Below are positions 21,116 to 33,618 of a stretch of 64,000 bases of DNA, piece by piece. Location of the stretch: contig CM074190.1 in NCBI GenBank assembly GCA_037179385.1, positions 5,842,284-5,906,283 on the forward strand. Reading direction: 5' to 3'. Origin of the DNA: Holothuria scabra. Its lineage: Eukaryota; Echinodermata; Holothuroidea; Aspidochirotida; Holothuriidae. The translations under genes were made by a program, and so were the position numbers. The notes beneath the pieces were generated by a model. It was not told the DNA's origin, searched no databases, and saw only the letters and a program-made list of their open reading frames with translations. Position 1 is the stretch's first letter, and every line of letters begins with the position of its first letter.

Positions 21116-22678
21116 CAGTTGCGGAGCTGCCATATGGTCGGAGGGGGGGACCAAAATCGTCTGTCGCCCCCTTTTTAGGTTTTTGACATACCTTACTCTT
21201 GCAGCATTATTTAATAGCTTTGTTTAAGGCCCAGATAATAAAATGTTCAAAGAGTTACCAGTAACTGTACTATCTGCACTTTATTCTGATGAAAAAGGCT
21301 ATCTTCTCACTTCTGTAATATGTGGATAGGTTTTGCCGAGATGTATCTTAATATTTTGTACGCACTAATGAATGTTGTCGCTGTGCTAAGTTCATTATTT
21401 CCACACCACGCGTGATTAAAAGCTTACAAAATATACGGACTGACATTAAGTCCAGTTCTCTCCCCCAAAGAGTACCAATTCTCCCGACCTTCTCACTGAA
21501 GCCCTAGCACAATTGCCTCCCATCTCAGTTTATTGCTCCAGGGTGAGTATAGAAAACTCAATTTATGTAATCAAAACACTCTCAGTACCGTTTATGTTGT
21601 GTAATATAAGTTTTGGCACTCACCCTAAACAATAATTATAGAGCAAATAGCCCTCTTTTTGTCGAGGATAATTGTTAATATAGACAGTAAAAAGAGTTTA
21701 TAAAGATACCAAAAAAGCTTCCACAACATTTTTCAAAATCATTTGAAGAGAATCTCTTCAAGTGACTATTCTCATGATAAATGGCTATTTCTGACACTGC
21801 ACGACAATCCCATGAAAATGCTTATTTCTGTACTTCCGTGGTCTCAAAAGCCTGAAAATTGGACCAAATAATCTTAGGTTTAGGCTACTTTTATTTATTA
21901 TGAATTCGGTACCTAGAGAGCCAAGCAGACCTCTTGACTTGGCTATTTCTTTTAATGTACTTAATTATTTGCTATTTCAGAGAAGTCACATGATGTAAAT
22001 TACATTAATTAATGTTGCTTTGTACACTTTTCTTGATTTCCAGATGCCAAAAATGTACACCTAACGGTGATTAATTCCCATAACTTTTACCCTCTGTAAG
22101 ATTGCTTGCTCTTAAGCTCTGGCAGGTTTAATCTTTATCTTCAAAAGGTAGCCCATTATTACATTGAAACCTTACATCGAGACCTGACAATAACAGACAA
22201 AATATGATGACTGCCTTCATACTAGAAAGTGAAAGAGATGGATAGAAACATGGGCGTCTGCAGGTAGGGCCAAGGGGGAATTTTCCCTACCCTGGAAAAT
22301 AAAAAAAACCTGGAAAAACAAAGAAAACATGAAGAAAAGACGAAGAAAAATTAACATCAATATTTAAAAGTTCACTCAGTGTTTTCCCTATTTCTATGCA
22401 GTAAATAGGCTTTAGAAATGCCATTTCCAGTGATCTCAGAGAAATTTTGGACCAAAATTTTCTTCAGCTCTGCGCCAACTCATGGTGGCATGGAGCTTTT
22501 CCCCCTAAAAGAATTTAGTTCCACCTCGAATTTTCTTCCGTGGAGGCCCATGGGTAGAAAATTTAAACATGTTTTTACAGAAAAACTTGCTGAGGAGAAA
22601 TTGCAAAGTAGTCTTTTACCAGGTGCGGAAAATCAAATGGAAAGTCTGAAAAGCAGTGGCTTCGATCGTGCTGAGGCT
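21116..22678 (+). mobile_element. hAT-like repeat with CAGTTGCGGAGCT end, copy 1, right end lost
   Basis: It matches 26005-27300 over most of its length (GCGGAGCTGCCATATGGTC, CCAAAATCGTCTGTCG, GATTGCTTGCT, CGATCGTGCTGAGGCTCA). The match stops at about 22678, where a different 2-kb repeat begins. A copy of the GGCCCAG MITE is embedded at about 21434-21625. Confidence 0.7.
21434..21625 (+). mobile_element. GGCCCAG MITE fragment inside the hAT-like repeat
   Basis: Starts TTAAGTCCAGTTCTCTCCC and shares CAGTTTATTGCTCCAGGGTG and CAAAACACTCTCAGTAC with the copies at 57231 and 58442. The right half is missing. Confidence 0.6.
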
Positions 22679-24727
22679 CAGCGTCAGGGGTGGCGCCAGG
22701 ATTTGCCTGACACGGGGGCCAAGCTAACCGACAGGGGGCAAGAATTTCAAGGCCCGACAAAAGCGATGTTATGTCCCGGTGGAATGTGACTTGGCAGAAT
22801 TTGAGGCCCGCGGAGAGCGCCGAATTTTTGGGCTCTCTTTTTAGCAAATACTTAAAAATATGGAGTTTATTTGAAGTAAAAACTAAAACTTTTGTAAGAA
22901 ATTTGGCTTTTGTTTGTATTATAAAAATTTTGGGTGTTTATGGAAAAATCTTTCCTTCATAAGGGAAAAATCAGAAACGTTATATGGGCGACAGCTGAAA
23001 GTCTCTTGGGGTTACGAATTGAATCGTACAAGACCTACGAGCTAAGGCCTCGATACGAGACTAGAAGTTTGCCCGGAAAGTTTTCGCCTTTTTGAACGAA
23101 TCTTTGAAAATTAAGGGCTTATTATAATGGAGAAATTTTGGACTTTATTTTGGTTTTTTTTGTTAAAGTTATGATGAAAAATTTGGTTTCTTCAATTAAG
23201 TGATATGCCTTTCAGGAGCAAAATCAGGTAGTATGCAGGGTGATTAACAAAGTTGGCTCTGCTTATTTATTGCACGAAGTATCCATCGAAATTGGAAAAT
23301 TTTGCCACTTTTAACAATCTAAAGCTAATATTGGAGAGAAATTGTAATTTTGCATTAGTTTGGGGGTTTTATGGAGGAATCTGAAGTTTTCATGAGGAAA
23401 ATCAAGTAGGGGGTGATCTGTAGTTTTGTTGAGGTTACCGAATATCATCATGCATGATTTCTGCCCTCGGACCATATTGAAGCATTCTCCCGAGGAAAAA
23501 AATTGGCTTCCAATATATTTGAAGTTTTATATTTTATTTATTGTCATAGGCGTACGGGAGCATGTCAGTTTGGGAGGGGACAGAATTTTCTTTTGTCCGA
23601 AAAATGTAATCCTGCACGAAAGATTAACTAGGCGAGCGCACAGAATTTTTTGAATAATTGAGAACCCCCGGACAGCAGGAAATGGCATTTTCAGAGCTCG
23701 TAACTAGAATTAAAGAAGTCCTTTCTTTCAGATTTCTTTCGCAATAAAATTATTTTCACTTCATAATACTGCCCAAAACGAATAATAATTTACAAAAAGG
23801 CATTGTTCTGTTCAGTTATCTATTCGACTAAAACACTATCTATGCGGAGCGCTACCGTCAGTCATGGCGCGGAGCGTACAGAAAATTGTTTAAAATCTAA
23901 CCCCTAAGATAGACGAAATGGCATTTCCCAGACTTGTAACTAGAAATGAAGAAGTCGCTATTTTGATGTTTCCTTTAAAATGAAAGTTTCACTTCAATAG
24001 AGAAAAAACCCAAACTTGCAAATGATCAGAAGTACCAGATAAAAGGCACTGCTACAGTTAGATGTAATGTCCTTGTCTCTTTTCGGGGGAAACTGTGAAA
24101 CGCAATTGAAAACATACTATAATGTTTTTGACTATATTAAGAATCTTCGTTGAAATTCAATTGCAAGGTCGACTAAATAGATGAAATTTTTGACGTGACC
24201 ACCCGAACTCCAAACTATAAATGGTTTTACTCCCAACGTATTTGAAAATATGTCAAGTTACAAGGCGCCTTCAAATAAATTCTCAGTCAAACTTATGAGG
24301 AGATTTTCTCATACCACTGCTTATCATTATGTGTAGCTGAAAACGACATGGCCGATATTCATCACCTTTGTTAGAATTCGTCTCTCGTGGCATGCCAGAT
24401 GGCATACCGTTGGGTACTGCACGCACAAGAACAACTTCTCGTCCGTTTTTTGTAAGGAAAATTCGGAATTGTGAGTTTCTTTGAAGATGGTCTTCTAGCA
24501 AACCTCCAGTTAAGAAGAGATTTAAAATCGATTCACAGGTTTTAATACGTATTAAAATAGAATTACAAAACAAAAAAAAAATGTTATAGATCGCCCATCC
24601 AGCAACTTTAGTCATTGCGGGGTTTCTTATTTTTTTTTTTATTTTTTAGGCCTACCCGACAAAGTCGCCGACCTTCCCCGACGGTGAGGGGGCCATGGCC
24701 CCCGCTGGCGCCACTCCTGCGTCCCTG
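22679..24727. repeat. 2-kb dispersed repeat with GTGGCGCCAG ends, copy 1
   Basis: Starts AGGGGTGGCGCCAGGATTTG and ends with the inverse CTGGCGCCACTCCTGCG. It aligns along its length with 34506-36964. Inside are two degenerate sub-units of about 240 bp beginning GAAATGGCATTT...CTTGTAACTAGAA (near 23680 and 23918), each with GGCGCGGAGCGTACAGAAAA-type sequence near its junction. No protein family was seen in the short frames. It is probably a large non-autonomous DNA transposon. Confidence 0.65.
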
Positions 24728-24791
24728 ATTGCCATTGGTTGGCACAGAGCATGCGCAAGAACACATGGGCGTATGTTTGGTGTTGTGCGTG

Positions 24792-25690
24792 TTAACGCTT
24801 GCTAGGTTGAACGCAGAGAGTAGACAAATTGGAACCTACCGTCCATTGTGACGACAGTGTAAGGGCACCCACTGAGCTATACAGGTTGATTCTGTATACG
24901 CTGCATAATGTCCATAATGATGACTTGGGTAAGTTAACAAAAGGCGAATCTGCATAATCCATACGGGAAAATATAAGGCTGTTAGCTATTTTAAGGGCAG
25001 GAGACAGATCCAGATATTTCCGTAATTTCCTGAGGTTGTGCATCCCATAAGCAGCGAACCGGGCCTTAGAGGAGATATGATTTTTGAGGGTGAGGTGTGG
25101 GTCGAGTTGAACTCCTTGTAATTTAATGATATCGGACCGATACACTGAAGATTCATCGAAAGCAACTTCATCGATGTGACATTTTGCTAACATAGCCTTA
25201 CTTCCAAAAACAATAAATTCAGATTTAGAGTCATTCATTTTGAGCCCGTTTGGACACATCTACTGTTTGATGTTACGCACTGTTGATGACAAAGAAAGTA
25301 ACATATCTGATTCAGAAAAGTCATCAGAGGCATCATACGACCCATAAATGCAATGGTCATCTGCATAACCTAAGACTTGGAGGTTATCATCAATAGCTGC
25401 CTCCGTCAATTGTGCTAGCATAACAAGAAAAATAGATGGGTCAATCAATACTGCCTTGTGAAACCGACAAATCCATGACCAATAGGATCCGAAAAGGTGT
25501 ATTTGCACAGACGGCAAACGACCGACTAGCTAAATAAGATCTAGTTCAATCTAAAGCGTCTTCACAAACACCGAACTTAGATTCCAATATCGTGAGTGGC
25601 AAACCGTGATTTACGGTGTCAAATGCAGCGCTTAAATCAAACCCGATGAGAGATTAAACGTCTGGACTCAAAGCAGTATCATTGTAAGGA
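24792..25690 (-). pseudogene. LINE reverse transcriptase fossil (L2/Daphne-like look)
   Basis: On the minus strand: LIGFDLSAAFDTVNHGLPLT (motif A), then SQGSIDPSIFLVML (motif B), LQVLGYADDHCIYGSYDA (motif C, catalytic YADD kept), then GLKMNDSKSEFIVFGSKAML and IIKLQGVQLDPHLTLKNHIS. There is a stop between IKQ and MCPNG (25260) and frameshifts near 25517 and 24900. The clade is judged from style only. A dead fragment of about 0.9 kb. Confidence 0.8.
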
Positions 25691-25831
25691 GTATCCACCG
25701 AAATTGACAAATTTTTCGAAAACATTGTACCATTTATGACAAACATGTGAGAACCGACTTTCAGCTTAAATAGAGGAGAAATAATTGCAATTCAGTGTAG
25801 AACTTTTTATGGAAGAATCTGACCTTAATGG

Positions 25832-27455
25832 TAAAGAGCAGTCCCTCCAAACTTATTTTTGAAGTAAAAGCTAAAGAGCAAAATTTTTGTCTTATTTCTC
25901 TTCAAAATTACGTTTTATGATTTAACCACTGTATATTCAAGGTAAACCAAGCAGTTACTTCTAGTAAATTTCACATTTGAAGAGAAAAACGTTGTCACAT
26001 AATTCAGTGGCGGAGCTGCCATATGGTCAGGGGCGGTCGCCCCCCCCCCCCCCCGACGGACCAAAATCGTCTGTCGGCGCCCTTTGGGGGGTTTTAACAT
26101 ACTTTACTCTTACACCATTATTTGCAGAAGACACAATTTTACAGCATTGTTTTAAGTCCAGATAGCAAAATGCTCAAACAGCCACCAATAACTGAACTAC
26201 CTGCACTTCATTCTGATGAAAAGGGTCATCTTCTGCAATATAGGAATAGTTTTTGCCGAAACGCATCTCCATGCTTTATACGCACTTATGAATGTTGTCG
26301 CTGCGCTAAGTTAATTGCTTCCACACCAAGCGTGATTCTAAGCTTACAAAATACACAGACTGTCATTAAATTCACCCTCCCGGCCCATAAAAGATGTTGC
26401 AAAGGGCGCAACAATAATTGTAGAGCAAATAGCCCTCTTGTTGACGGGGATAATTGTCAATACAGACAATAAAAAAGGTTATGAAGATACTAAAACAGCT
26501 TCCACAACATTTTTCAAAATCATTTGAAGAGATTATTCAGGTTAAAAAATAAAATAAAACTGTTATTAAAGTGGTAGTGGTTTAAGAGATTTGATGAGCA
26601 GTTTCTATTTTGCTTTTCTTCAAGTGACCATTCTCATGATAAATGACTATTTCTGACACTGCACGATATTCCCATGAAAATGGTTATTTCTGTACTAGCG
26701 TGGTCTCAAACGCCAGAAAATTGCATCAAATAAGCTTAAGTTAAGGCCACTTTTCTTTTACTTTAATTTCCATAACTTTTTCCCCTGGTAAGATTGCTTG
26801 CTATTTACTAGGAATGTGAAAGAGGGGATAGAAACATGGATGTCCGCAGGTAGAGGCAAGGGGGGAACTTGCCGTCAACTGGAAAATAAAAAAAAAAATA
26901 AAAAAAAACCAAGAAAACATAAAGAAAAAGACGAAGAAAAATTTAACATCAACTACTTAACAGTTCATTCAGTGTTTTCCCTATTTATATGCAGTCAATA
27001 GGCTTTAGAAATGCCATTTCGAGCGATCTGAGGGGCATTTTGGGCCAAAATTCTCTTGCGCTCCTCGCCAACGCAAGGTGGCGCGGAGCTTTTCCCTCCT
27101 TAAAGAACCCCCCCCCCCCCCATCCGACTTTTCTTCTCCGAAGGCCCATGGATATAATTTCAACATGTTTTAGTAGAAAAACTTGATGAGGAAAAATGGC
27201 AAGGTAGTCTTCTACGGAAGACCAAATGGAAAATCTGAAAAGCCTTGGCTTCGATGATGCTGAGGCTCAAGGTATTTGCTTCTTGGCTTCGATGATGCTG
27301 AAGCTCAAGGTATTATCTTCTTCGAAGCGCCCCTGCAGACCTTTTTCGCCCCCTCTGACCGAAATCCCTAGCTCCGCCACTGACATGACTCTCAACAGCC
27401 AATCATATAGTCTACTACACTACTTCAATTTGGGATTATGCTCTTGCCCTTCAAG
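25832..27455. mobile_element. Family A TTAAAGG-type MITE, split by a hAT element
   Basis: The left part runs from AAGAGCAGTCCCTCC (25834) to GAGAAAAACGTTGTCACAT; the right part (from about 27383) is ACATGACTCTCAACAGCCAA to GATTATGCTCTTGCCCTT. Removing 26005-27382 and one target copy restores the continuous word TGTCACATGACTCTCAACAG found in other copies such as 32946-32966 (similar). Confidence 0.75.
26005..27382 (+). mobile_element. hAT-like element with CAGTGGCGGAGCT ends, copy 2, 1378 bp
   Basis: Perfect 13-bp inverted ends CAGTGGCGGAGCT and AGCTCCGCCACTG. Flanking 8-mers ACATAATT and ACATGACT match at six of eight bases. The body aligns with copy 1 (21116-22678). Near the right end a unit starting TTGGCTTCGATGATGCTGA is duplicated (about 27244-27312). 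Long C runs at 26041-26054 and 27111-27121. No transposase frame. Confidence 0.78.
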
Positions 27456-28815
27456 TTCCTAGTATTAGAAAGATTAGATAAGGTCGCCGGGTAACTTGCA
27501 TAGTTTTATAATTTACTAAGTATCATCAGGGAGTTGCAACTCCTTGGTATCATCACGCAGTTGAAGACCCTCGGACGATACTGATAAAATGCCCGAAAAA
27601 GTTTGGTTTTCTCTTGACATATATTTGAAAATCTGGAGCTTATCAATAAAAAGGAAATTGGTGGCAAAAAACAAACGCCCACAGAACCATTTCAGTTAGT
27701 AGGGGACTAAGGTATTTTTGCACGAAAATCGTTTTCCTTCCCAAAGACCTTCTTAGCGGAGCGCCAACTTGCATGGCCTTAGGTAACCGGAAATGACATT
27801 TACCAGGCTTGTTAGTAGGATCTAAGCAGTCGCTTTTCTGAGCCATCGTTCGTGCAGTAAAGTGTTTTCACTTGAAATAAATTAGCAAAATGATTAGAAA
27901 TAATTCCTTATATGATAAAAACGAAACACGATGCATAAGCCTGTCATTTTCTGTTCGGTTAACTCTTCTAATGAAACACTTCGGTACCTAGACGGAGCGA
28001 CACCAATGATTGGCGCGGAGCGTACAGAAAATTTTGAAAATTGGCCCCTTCAGACAGCCGAAAATGGAATTTCCCAGACTTGTAAATAGGACCGACAGCC
28101 TTTGTTTGCAATAAAATTCTCACTGAAATAAGAAAAATGAAGTTGTTGCTATATGATCAAAAAATGATCAAACATAACGTACCACTACCATTGCATGAAA
28201 AAAATTTGTACGATTTCGAGGAAGAACTGTTCATTGAAATTGAAAACATGATAACGGTCTTACTCCCTTGCGGCTCTTGGCTAAATTCAAAATTTACGGA
28301 ATTGATAAAGTTGTCTACAGTAGGTGACTGCGGGTACACCTTTCTATAAATCATCTTTTGGGAAAATGCCAAGCCCCCAGCCTCGCCTCCAACGTCTACG
28401 CTAAATTTGGAAAAATGTTTTATTGGAAAAGGAGAATTGGAAAATTGAAGTCTTTATTAAAGAGCAATCTGCCCAACTAAAAGGCAAAATAAAGACTGAA
28501 GTTGATTGAGTTTTCACATTTTGTCGTATGGTTTTTTTTTTACTTTCGTTTAAGAATGTTTGAAATTCTAGAGTTTATATTGAGAAGAGTTTGGATTTTT
28601 GTGGAAAATTTGAGGAAATTTGAAATTTTCCTTAGAGATAATGGTCTTTTCGTAAAATAAAATAAATAAGAACGTCGAGAGGGCAGAAAAGTTTATCGGA
28701 CTTACAACTTTTATCGTATGGATGAAGGCTTCCCGACGAAATTAGATCTTCTCCCCGACGGGGGTGGGAGGGGGAAGCATGACCCCCTCGGTCCCCCGCT
28801 GGCGCCACCTTATAA
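27456..28815. repeat. Partial copy of the 2-kb GTGGCGCCAG repeat
   Basis: Shares CATTTACCAGGCTTGTTAGT-type, TTGGCGCGGAGCGTACAGAA and TTTCCCAGACTTGTAAATAG words with 22679-24727, and ends CCCCCGCTGGCGCCACC at about 28793-28809. The left end is not defined. Contains a 70-codon open frame (28137-28349) with no recognised family. Confidence 0.55.
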
Positions 28816-30000
28816 AACTGCATTTTTGAAAAACAAATTTTCTGATTTCCAATTTGACTCACTAGGGACAGGATTGATGGCATACTATTAGACACTGCAC
28901 CTGAAAACCATCCCGTCTTTCAGCTAACTTAATTTGGCAACTGAAGAAGTTCCAGCATTTTTTTATATTTAGCCCAAAATTTTTACCCATCTCATGGACT
29001 TTTTTTTATTTTGCAAGACTACAGTATGAAGTGGTGATTAGAGAAAAATATCACAAGCTTCCCGGATGTAACGCAAATCTTAGTTATTATTTTGAAAATT
29101 TCACTTTGAACATAGCGTTTTCTGTTTTCGGACTAAGATTCGACAGTGTTAAAAAACGGGCATTTCGGACATTGTGTCGTACAAGATTTAAATCAGACTA
29201 AAGAATGATTGTTTCCTTTATAAGCCACATGGATTCCCAAGTGTTTCGCCAATTTTTTATCTCTTTGATTTTTCCTAAATATGGTACCCCGAATGTGATA
29301 CTTTTCTATTTCCGGGCAAATGATTGAAAGAATTTGGATATTAGACCTTTTCAGGCGTTGTGTTGTGAACGACCGTGAAGTAAACCTCACGAATAACCGA
29401 CAGCTTTATATGTGCGCTGCCCGACTGTGAAGCGAATTTTTTGGAATCTTGTTGACTTTAACAAAAACCCTACCACGACGATGTTTTTCCATTTTTCGGG
29501 CAAATCATTTTCAGATTCCGAGCACGCTTAGGAAATTTCTGAAAACCATACAATTTTTAAAATTTCAAGTGGTTGTATGAATTTTTTCCAAAATTCCTGC
29601 CGGAATTTTAGATTTGGGGGAAATTTGGGGAGCAGACTGCCCCGCCACCAACGCCACATGGTCAATGAGGAAGATATATGTTACAGTCATACTCCATTGG
29701 ACTATCACACAGTATAGGTTATTCAGTGTAATCAGTCTTCTGTGCCATCCATTTCTGTCCCTACGGATTTTACTCAATCTTGCGTACTAATAACCCCGGC
29801 TCGATTTGGCGAAATTGAAAAACAGGATGAACAAATTTACTAGTTCTATATCAGAATTTCTCAGTTGCCCCAAATCGCGCACGCATCCCTGCAGTCATGC
29901 TTTCAACACTCATGTTCCTCAACATGCCATGCAAGGCATTTTGTGAGGGTGCTAATAGTCCATTTTCTTGTTTGGTCCAACTGAAAACTTGACATAACCT
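28816..30000. other. Unassigned repeat-like sequence
   Basis: Holds loosely repeated words (TTTTTCCATTTTTCGGGCAA, CTATTTCCGGGCAAATGATT near 29300 and 29490) that suggest an old internal tandem repeat. No gene was seen. Confidence 0.4.
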
Positions 30001-30324
30001 CAGTGGCGTATAGCCAGATGGGGCGAGGAGGCAATTCCCCTAAAAATTGATTCAAAACCACATTCCCACCCACCCCTCCCCCCCTCCAAAACAAATCCAC
30101 AAAGATACAATCCGTTTCTCACAATCCAAAAATCTTTGAGTCTTCTTAATAGTTTTCTTCAGTGGCTCTATAGACCTACTATTGTGTAGAACGGGAATTG
30201 CTGTACGATGTTGACACTCAGCACTAGACTCCATAAAAGTTTTATATAGCTTGTACGATGTCAGCCCCCTCCCCTTGAGCGCCCCCCCCCCATTGGTTAC
30301 AATAAAATTCTAGCTTCGTCACTG
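30001..30324. mobile_element. hAT-like MITE with CAGTGGCG ends, 324 bp
   Basis: Left end CAGTGGCGTATAGCCAG and inverted right end CAGTGACGAAGCTAGAA. Flanking 8-mers CATAACCT and CATTAAAT agree at five of eight, so the target duplication is decayed or absent. Carries a subterminal C-rich run (30282-30292). Confidence 0.55.
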
Positions 30325-30384
30325 CATTAAATAGATTTCTGTTACTAATTTCTTCTGTGAGTTGGACAACTCACTTTCATTCAT

Positions 30385-30806
30385 TAAATTCATAATGTAG
30401 CATGGACTGACTCCAGTTTGATGACTAGGGCCACCTGGATCGTGTGGGACGGGGAAGGGGATACCACTCCAATTGGCCAGTACCCTGGTGAATCGGACAT
30501 ACTTCGATTCGTCAGTCGGGCATAGATTATGCCCTGGTTGGGCATCTGGATTTGGGCAAAAAGTCACTGCCACTTGAGAAAAGTACTTGGGTTAGGTTAA
30601 GTTATTAAGTGTATGTTGGGTATTTGATTTTGGCCATTCGGGACTCTTTTTCTCAAGTAAATGGGGTGACCTTTTGCCCGATTCCAGGGCTCCAACCGTG
30701 GCATAATCTCTGCTTGCCTGAGGCACTGAAGCCTGCCCGATTCATCAAGGTTCTGACCAATGGAGGATGCAGCCTCGGGGCTTCCCCCTCCCCCTCACGG
30801 TCATGC
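30385..30806. repeat. Foldback repeat of about 420 bp
   Basis: Two arms of about 190 bp face each other around 30600. Left-arm words TGAATCGGACATACTTCGAT, CATAGATTATGCCCTGGTTG and GGGCAAAAAGTCACTG reappear inverted in the right arm as CCCGATTCATCAAGG, GTGGCATAATCTCTGC and GGGGTGACCTTTTGCCCG. One arm of the same family occurs at about 51095-51230. Confidence 0.65.
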
Positions 30807-31033
30807 TTATGATAAAATCAAACATATACAAATCAATGGCGATGAACTCTTTGTGCTACATGTTACTTTTAGAGCATAAGATAATAAACTTAGGATTTTT
30901 TCACACAAGTAAATGCTTGTTAAAGGTCCTTCTAGCTTTATATTTTACTTTAGGTAGGTTGTACTGTACGATACATATCGTCACCTAACAAACATAGTAA
31001 AATCCCACATATAGGCATCGGTAGAAATTAGAT

Positions 31034-31310
31034 GTCACACCACAGCAAACCTTTAAAGAAGAGATTTAAGCAAACATTTAATTTTGATATGTGGAAGAGG
31101 AATGAATACACAGTATGATAAAACTTCCAATCAAATCGGACATGTATTTCTCGAGATATCCGCAGTATAATCACAAGATTTGTGTTCTAAAGTGAGCAGA
31201 ATGCAGAGGTTATACCACTTCCACACATTTACAAGGAATGCTTTGTTCCCTTTGAATTTCAGACTGTTTTGCTGAACTTGGAATAAAGAGGAATATGACC
31301 TCCTTCAACA
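31034..31310 (+). mobile_element. Family C MITE fragment
   Basis: AACCTTTAAAGAAGAGATTT, AATCGGACATGTATTTCTCG and ACAAGGAATGCTTTGTTCCC match the left half of the 32996 copy. The right half is missing. Confidence 0.65.
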
Positions 31311-31550
31311 AAAAAATTCCTGGCGCCGCCGCTAGTGTTTGGTGCCTGGGAAATCCTCTTCCTCTTTGGATTTTTTTTTTTTTTTTGGCATTTTTAGGAT
31401 TGACGAAAATGGTGGCATTTTTATACTTCAAACACATTTAAATACTTATGAGGGTTCGCTCCGGTTGCTCCACCTCACTGGGTCAAACTAATTCCGAGTT
31501 ATTTTCCTTGAATGGCTGATTTTCCCCCACCGTTTCCTCCTCCCCATTGC

Positions 31551-31803
31551 CAGTGGCGGCTCTACGGGGCGAGAGGGAATCCCCCAAGTTAGGTCGGTTA
31601 GAGTTAGATTAACTTCTCCTTAGACTTGATTTTTCATCCAGAGAGGTGGTAAAGACTAGGAGCTTCAGGGGCTCAGCCGCATGATTTGGTGCTTTGGAGG
31701 GGTTGGTTTTGCCATGCATCCGAATATTTTATTCCCCCCTCTCACATTTTCTTTCTCCTTAGTTTTCCCCTCCCCTCATTTTGATATTCTACCACCACCA
31801 CTG
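31551..31803. mobile_element. hAT-like MITE, 253 bp
   Basis: Ends CAGTGGCGG and, inverted, CAGTGGTGG. Flanking 8-mers CCCATTGC (31543-31550) and CCCACTGC (31804-31811) differ at one base. Non-coding. Confidence 0.6.
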
Positions 31804-32565
31804 CCCACTGCACAATCGACTTGCTTACACTTGGAGAATTGTACGTATATTTAAAGCGGCATAAGAGTTTGATTTTACATTTTTCACCCATTTACCCATT
31901 TACTACTGCTCCACATTTGTATTATGACTTGAAACTGCCCCCCCCCCCAAAAAAAAAAATATCGTGGTTGCAGTGTAGGGAGGAGGGTCTATTCTTGCAC
32001 CCGTGTGTGGGTTTTTTACTCTACAAATATTCACAAATTTTCATTCAACGGCAACTAACATAAAATTAAAGTTTCATTTATCGTAAAAAACATCTTCAAT
32101 GATTCAATATATGAAAAAAAAAAACAATCAGTTCAGATGAAAATTGGAAGTGTTGGAATAAACGTTTAATATTTTCGAACTCTCAATGTCCCGTTAAATT
32201 TCTATTGCCCCGTTCGATATAACTAAATCAGTCAAGTCTTTTCCTCTTGAACACATTCACACGACACACTTTAATATAACGGTTGGTAATTGCATCCCCA
32301 TTTTGTATAGACTATATCAGATAACCTGAAAATTCCTCGGCGCTCCAAGTAAATTGAGTATACATATGCAAAGCATGCCCCCTCCCCCCGTGGGTTTTAC
32401 AGGGTTTTTATTTTAAATGTGCCTTCACCCTCCCCCCCCCCCCCCATCCCGTCTACGTCGATTCAGTTAATTATGTGATCATTTGTAGATACTTAAACAA
32501 TCCCCATATCCTACATCCAAATAACTGCAGTAGGTAACGGCTCAATTCGGTTGTTAAACGTTAAA
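31804..32565. other. Unassigned intergenic sequence
   Basis: C-rich and A-rich runs at 31939-31958 and about 32432-32445 mark repeat tails, but no element could be bounded. Confidence 0.4.
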
Positions 32566-33003
32566 GGGCAAGAGCAGTCGCTCCAAGTTAAAGTAGTGCA
32601 GTACACTGTCTAGTTTAGTGATTGGCTGTTGAGAGTCATGTGACAACATTTTTTCTCCTCACGACAAATTTGCAAATTATGCACAAAAAGGATACAAGTC
32701 AGGACACCACATAGCTCAAAATTTTAATCTTTACTTTTCTTGCTAATTATAAGCATTTTCAAATGGTAGTACCCTTTAACTGTTTAAGACTTTCATTAAG
32801 TTATCGATGTCAACTCAATGAACCAAACTTGTTTAGAAGCATCAGCTTAATGTATCTTCAATATTTTAGAACTTCAACATCGCATATGGAGGGTAAATCG
32901 AGCAGGTATTCCTAGAAAATTTTAGATTTGAGGAGAAAAATGATTGTCACATGACTCTCGAGAGCCAATCATAAACAGCATAGTCTGCTACACTACTTTA
33001 AAG
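32566..33003. mobile_element. Family A MITE with a nested CTCATTGAG MITE part
   Basis: Starts TTAAAGGGCAAGAGCAGTCG, and its inverted half ends TCATAAACAGCATAGTCTGC TACACTACTTTAA. Between about 32690 and 32825 lies sequence shared with the MITE at 12632-12989 (ACAAGTCAGGACACCAC, TTAAGTTATCGATGTCAACT), so one family appears to sit inside the other. Confidence 0.6.
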
Positions 33004-33567
33004 GGGAAGTTAAGGCAAAAATTTAATTTTCATATGTGAAATAGGAACAAAATCTGCACAGTGTGGTGAAAGTTCCATTCAAATCGGACATGTATTTCTT
33101 AAGATATCAGTAAATGAAGTCAGTAGATTTGTGTTCAAAAGCGAGTTTGAGGGCAGCAGAGCTTATATCACTCCCTCACATTGACAAGGAATGCTTTGTT
33201 TCCCCTTGTTTCATCAGACTGTTGCGTTGACCTTGAAGTTAATAGTAGTATGACCTCCCTGTGGGGGATGCAAAGTTTGTGAAATTCTCATGCCACTTAT
33301 GCAATCACATTTTAATAATATGGGATTGTTGAGGAGAAAATCCAGAATAAAGTTAAAAGAAAAACAAAAGACTGTCCACTAATGTGGGGATGTGATGTCA
33401 TATGTGCTTGCTTCAAGTTCACTTTTTGTTGAAGATGTGAAAACTTTACCTGTTCATCTTGAGAACCACACATCGGATTTCAGTGCAAATTTTACCAAAA
33501 TGCTTATAATAAGCACCTCTCTAACATACCAAATCCTGTTGTGACCTTAAACCCTTCTTTGGGGTTA
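32996..33567 (+). mobile_element. TTAAAGG-type MITE, family C, copy 2
   Basis: Starts TTTAAAGGGGAAGTTAAGG and ends CCTTAAACCCTTCTTTGGGG, followed by TTAA. The full body is the inverse of 13819-14367. About 560 bp, non-coding. Confidence 0.75.
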
Positions 33568-33568
33568 A

Positions 33569-33618
33569 CAGTCAGTCAGTCAGTCAGTCAGTCAGTCAGT
33601 CAGTCAGTCAGTCAGTCA
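33569..33618. repeat. (CAGT)n microsatellite
   Basis: About twelve perfect CAGT units immediately after the family C MITE end. Confidence 0.97.

Noticed and set aside
33569..33618. Regular array considered as a CRISPR-like repeat
   Set aside because: It is a simple CAGT microsatellite with no spacers, in an animal genome.
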